Below are positions 59,085 to 64,000 of a stretch of 64,000 nucleotides of DNA, in pieces. The stretch lies in assembly GCA_019400425.1 (NCBI GenBank), contig JAFREE010000033.1:124001-188000 (forward strand), in the 5' to 3' direction. Every line of letters begins with the position of its first letter. The stretch's first letter is position 1. The notes beneath the pieces were generated by a model that did no database searches, had not been told where the DNA came from, and saw only the letters and a program-made list of their open reading frames with translations. Source of the stretch: Hymenochaete sp. R1. Taxonomy: Eukaryota; Basidiomycota; Agaricomycetes; Hymenochaetales; Hymenochaetaceae. Position numbers and translations under genes: made by a program.

Positions 59085-62000
59085 ATGAGTTCAACAAATC
59101 TTCTCATCACAGAGCTACAGGTGCGCCACATAATTTGTCTTCTTGGATCTTTTCTTTTCTAAAACTGTTTTTGCAAGTCGCTAGCAAGCGAGACGCGGCG
59201 GAAGCATCCCAACGTCCGGGAGGTGAGCGTCGACTTCCACCTGAAACGTTCTTATCTATATCTCTGACCATCACAAGGCAGCAGACAAGGCCATATCTAC
59301 TCTAAAGACTCTACAGGATCAGTCGAGTGGGAAACTGACCGAAAGTGAGTAGCTAGCTTGGTATTGTCAATCTGTGTAAATATTACCATCCTGTGTAGAT
59401 GAGACTTCGTCAGAAGAGTTACTTCGCCCAATATTCATTGGATGCACGACAAAAAACACGAAAGCTATAAGCATATCCTTGTCTGCATTACAACGCCTTA
59501 TCACTTTGAGGGCGGTGCCTCAGTCGGCGGTCCCGAACATCGTCAACACCATGAGCGAATGCATGGTACAAGGCGTGGACATCCAGCTTCGAATACTTCA
59601 GACCCTTCTCTCATTGATAACAAATTTCGGAACCATACACGGACCACTACTAGGGGATGTATGTCCTTTTTGCTTTCGTTTTTGCTAAGACTGATGCCAT
59701 ATCGAGGCGCTTCTTTTATGCTTCAAAATGCAAGAATCAAAAATATCGGTCGTATCGTCCACCGCAGCTGCTACACTTCGTCAACTCGTCATGTTCATTA
59801 TCGACAAAGTCGTCGACGAAAATCGCAAGGATGATCTCCGAGAAAGTGAACTGACGGAGATTGTTCTGCCAAATGGAGAACACAAGAGGCTGGGTCCTTC
59901 TGCGTTAGACGCTTACTCGGTCCTGGAGGACCTATGCCTCCTCGCGAACTCAGAAAAACCACGGTTTCTGCAGCTCGGATCGCTACCGAAGACGTATGTT
60001 CATGCTCGTATATTATTTCCTTGTATCTACTGAAGTGACGCTTTCCATTCAATCCCGCCTTTTCCCATAGGTTTGCTTTGGAGTTGATTGAAAGCGTCCT
60101 GACAAGCTACCACGACCTATTCCGTAAAACTCACACAGAGCTCCTCTGTCTAATTCAACATCACCTTTGTCCCCTCTTACTAAAGCTACTCTCAGATAGG
60201 CCTCATTTCCCTCTGACCTTGCGTTCGACGCGAGTGGTGTACATCCTTCTGAAGCAATTCTCCAAAGAATTCGGGGCAGAAGTTGAGGTTTTCCTAGCGT
60301 TGCTCATTCGCATCATTGGTGGTGACTCAGAGTCAATTGCCTCTGACGGAATATCTCGCCCATTGTGGATGAAGGTACTTTGCATGGAGATTATTCGTGG
60401 GTGTGTTTGGATTTTGAATGTTACGCTTCTATTTCTGAGCAATAAGTGTAGACTTTGCAGTGACGCCGAGCTTATTCGAAGTATCTGGGAGAATTACGAT
60501 CAAGAAGAAGGGGGAACGAAGTTGTTGGGTTCTCTGGTCTCGATTTTGAAGCGACTCGTGACGGAAAAACCAGCGCTTCTAGGGATCTCACCACAGATGT
60601 TCGGGATTGGCATTAACCCCCACCAGCCGGAGTCGGGCTCTGCTGTTGGATCAGGAGGGTATGGCTTCGATATGACTTCGGTTGCGAATCTCGTTGCCAG
60701 CGCAGCAAGCGCCACCGTGACAAACGTAGTGGGATTGATGGGATCTGAGAATGGGCTCGATGGCGCAACTTCTTCTATGAAACTGCAGTGGTAAAGCGTC
60801 CTCAGTACTACCGACCGTTTTTCAGATCTGATCTATTTGCTTTCAGCATTGATCAGCTAGATAAGGCCGATACCCCACCTATACCCGAGGCCTACATATA
60901 CCTGCTCGGCCTTCAAAGTCTCGTCTCGCTATGCGAAGGATTTGCTGTATTAACCCTTCCGCATTTCAATGCCATTGTTGTACAACGATCCAAGGCAGCT
61001 GGGGAAAACACTGTAAAAGCTCCAGCTGCTCTCGATGTTTCGACTCTAAATGAAGATCAACCTTCGACATATACCTTACGTTCCGTACGAGCCATGATTG
61101 ATAGCGCTTGGCCAGGTCTACTTGCAGCTCTGTCTTTCCTCATTGCTACAAATCTGTCCGATGACCTCTTCGGTGACGTCTTGCAATCGTACCAAAACAT
61201 AGCAAACGTCGCAGGAATGTTAGGCTTGACCACCCCGAGGGACGCCTTTTTGCAGAGTCTTGCAAAATTTGCGATCCCTTTTCAAGTCGTATCGAGTTTG
61301 GAAACTTACGTCGAGCCGCCGACACCTCGATCGAGCACCATCCAGGAGGGCTTCGCTGTACTTTCCAGTAGTCAAATGCAGCCACCTGGGTTGTCAGACC
61401 GCAACATAGCTTGTCTGAAAGTCCTGATCGGAAGCGCCTTGTTCCTCGCCGGGACACTTGGCGAATCATGGTATAACATCTTTGAAGCATTGCAGAACGC
61501 AGATTACGTTTTGACCCTTAAAGGTCTTAAGGGATCAAGTATAAGCCCCAAGAGGACTATTTCTGTTGCCGGCCCAGTAGCGAGCAAAACACCGTCGGGT
61601 GTCCCTCCGGTGTCCCAAATAACGGAATCTACCCCATCCCGGCATGCTCTTCTGTCAGATGTAGACGTCGAAAGTGTTCAACGTGCAATCCAGCGTCTCT
61701 TTGATAGCTCGAAGAACATGGAAGATACCGCTTTCCATGATTTTGCCGCAGCATTGTGTAAATGGAGTGAAGAAATGGTAGACATGCAATCACAACCTAC
61801 CTTTCTGCCTCAAAGCGAGTCGTCTGAGAATGCGACTGCGTTATCTCCCACGACTTCGGTCGACTTTTCTCATCGACGAAGGGTTAGTGGTATCCACTTG
61901 CCAAAATCATCGGTATGATTTCCTTCATAATTCATCTACTGTATCTAATATAATGCGCTGTAGCGCTCCGGAGACTTCAGCATCAGGGAGCTGGGCTCTG

Positions 62001-64000
62001 TCTCCCGTCTAAACATTGTCCGCTTCACGTCACGATCGCCGGACGTTGTTTGGGACGTTGTTACGGAACATCTGATCTCGGTCGCACGAAATAACCAAGC
62101 ACCGCACAACATCCGCATCCAGGCTTCTCGAACACTCGATGATATCATGCTTCTCGTCCCTCGGAGCATTAGTTCAGAAGAAGGACGCAAGCAAGAAACT
62201 CAAAGGAGAATGTTGAGTGTACTCGCCAAACAAGTTGCTCCGGACGCTATCGTTGGCAACACAGCGACTATCGTGGAGATCCGGAAGATGGGACTCGAGA
62301 CTTTGCTTCATATTCTTCAATCTGCGGGACATACCTTTGTTGTTGGATGGGACATCATTTTTGGCATGCTTGGGGATTCTTGTGATCCGTCCGCCAACAT
62401 TCCCGTCAGTGCACAGCAAAGCGTAGCCTCGTCGCCAAAGAGCTCTACGCATACTCCGAAGCCCTTGTCCCTTAATCACTCTCATCCGCTCGACAAAGGA
62501 GGTGCAGTCCTTGTGAGGGTCGCTTTCCAGTCACTCACGCTCGTATGCGACTCCCTATCAACATTATCCCCTGATCACCTCCGATTATGCATAACAACGA
62601 TAGGCCAGTTTGGTCGACAAGCGGATACAAATATTTCCTTGACAGCTACAGGAAGTCTTTTATGGGGTGTCTCTGACTCTATCCAAACAAGGAAGAAAGA
62701 AGACTCAGAAGAAGAAAGCACGTACAATTCACTGTGGATGCTCTTACTTCTTGAGATGCTTGGTATATGCACGGACGTGCGATTCGAAGTTCGCACCGGA
62801 GCGATACAAACTCTTTCGCGCACGTTACAACTTTATGGAGCAAGTCTCAGCCTGGAAACGTGGGATGAATGTCTATGGAAGGTCATCCTTCCACTCCTCG
62901 ATTCCCTATCTGAGGCAATGCGAGACTTCCCTGCTGCAACGATTTCGCCCGAGTCATCAACGGCACTGGGGATGATTCCTGAGACTGGACAAGCGTGGGA
63001 TGAGAGCAAGACGCTTGCTTTGCAATCCATCGGATCGATTTTCAACGATTTTCTTCGCGAAAAAATTCTGTTTCTGTCATCATTCGAGAAAGCATGGGAG
63101 GTGTTCCTCACGCACATCCGGAACTCATTCAAGTTTGACACAGCATCAAGCTCTACGGCTGCACTACGATGCCTGGAAAGGGCCGTCAATGCACTAAGCG
63201 GAGCGTCCGAGGAAGCCACCGAGAATGTTGATAAAGCATGCAGTCGGACTTGGGCAATCAGCGACGAGATAAGCCAAAACGTTCTTCGCCGAATAAAGCT
63301 TGAAAATCAGACCGATGGTACTGACGCAACAGCAAAATCTTTCGATCAAGAAAGCTTGCTCGCGCTTGTAGACGTGTTCAAAACCTTGCGGATGGTCGAA
63401 AAGGAACGAAATGGCTCAGAATGGACCCTGGAGCGTCTGACGCGTCTCATAGGGAGTCTTAAAGGTTAGTAGAATCAAGGTTCGTCTCTGAGGAATGTCC
63501 TTAGGAAGTCTTTTTGAAGGTCTGGTTACTTATCCGGGCTCTATCAAGTACCGCCCAGACGTTGATGAGATGACTCCACTGCAGGTGAATCGTTGACCTC
63601 TTGATGAAAGACTTTCGAAATTCACATATCTACGAGAATGCTGTGTTAGAACTCATCAGTGACGTGGACACTTTAGTCTTCGGAGCGCAATCCCTTGTAA
63701 TGGGCACCTTGTCGGAACTCCTTACACTGCCGTACCTCGGCACGTTCGACGTTCAATGTCATGGTGATGCTTCATGGTCCTCCAAAATACCTGGACTATC
63801 TTCCCGTGTGACATACATCGCTCTCACGAAAAAAGTCATGCCTCTGCTTCTTGACATATTCATGAAATTTAAACATGACGATGCGATATACGTCGATGGT
63901 ACAATAGAAACCATATCTTCTGTACGTCATCGAAGACTTCGGCCACTGTTTCCTCTGACTCCCTACAGGCATACGCTGTACCGATCAAACTGAAGTATGG
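59085..64000 (+). CDS. MON2: MON2 homologue, N-terminal two thirds, runs off right edge
   Basis: The start MSSTNLLITELQ at 59085 leads to the DCB-type helical repeats (SLASETRRKHPNVREAADKA, then LRPIFIGCTTKN, ISALQRLITLRAVPQS). LPNGEHKRLGPSALDAYSV and LCLLANSEKPRFLQL follow, then the HUS-like region (HTELLCLIQHHLCPLLLKLL, STRVVYILLKQFSKEFGAEVEVFL). This is the layout of Mon2, the large scaffold related to BIG/Sec7 exchange factors but lacking the Sec7 domain. Mon2 acts at the trans-Golgi with Dopey and in endosome-to-Golgi recycling. Later exons (61900-63990) hold HEAT-like helices such as DVRFEVRTGAIQTLSRTL. The frame ends PIKLKYG at the window edge. Several short introns; no break is seen. 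Confidence 0.9.

Overview
The window reads as nuclear DNA of a filamentous basidiomycete, most likely an Agaricomycete. The genes are broken by many short GT-AG introns, mostly about 50-65 bases. The gene set includes families typical of mushroom-forming fungi: a DUF6534 seven-helix protein, two DUF300/TMEM184 membrane proteins, a set of small ricin-B-type lectins and a homeodomain regulator with a very long leader. I saw no rRNA, tRNA or CRISPR array. All gene models are spliced by eye. The best ones were checked for reading-frame phase across every intron.

Layout: 0-2.5 kb, the 5' part of a phospholipase D (minus) running off the left edge. 2.5-4.8 kb, a poorly resolved plus-strand stretch. 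4.8-6.7 kb, a cyclin-box protein (minus). 7.2-8.9 kb, a Rieske/DUF455 fusion (plus). 9.0-12.1 kb, the GPI-anchor ethanolamine-phosphate transferase 3 (minus). 12.4-14.0 kb, a GH5 hydrolase without signal peptide (minus). 14.6-17.7 kb, an LSH/HELLS-type SNF2 remodeller (minus), divergent from a membrane-bound spermidine-synthase-like protein at 17.9-20.1 kb. 20.1-24.1 kb, a repeat-rich leader/promoter leading to a homeodomain gene at 24.1-26.5 kb. 27.4-30.3 kb, a TOPORS-like RING ligase (minus), divergent from a BRD7/9-like bromodomain gene at 30.5-33.4 kb. 33.9-35.7 kb, the DUF6534 protein. 38.3-40.7 kb, an amino-acid/choline-type permease. 41.0-47.1 kb, two divergent DUF300 paralogues. 47.6-50.7 kb, two distant members of one unknown tryptophan-rich family flanking a 509-bp miniature transposon with perfect 33-bp inverted ends. 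51.2-57.5 kb, three ricin-B-like lectin genes separated by decayed or orphan sequence. 57.9-58.8 kb, an MDP1-type phosphatase (minus), divergent from MON2, which runs off the right edge.

Together the genes fall into chromatin and transcription control (LSH, bromodomain, homeodomain, RING), membrane lipid and trafficking functions (PLD, GPI13, MON2), and membrane transport or sensing (permease, DUF300, DUF6534). The lectin segment at 48-57 kb is the accessory, rapidly changing part. The most unusual items are the Rieske-DUF455 fusion with all metal ligands in place, two in-frame 12-nt microexons placed exactly on functional helices, and the TA-flanked miniature element.
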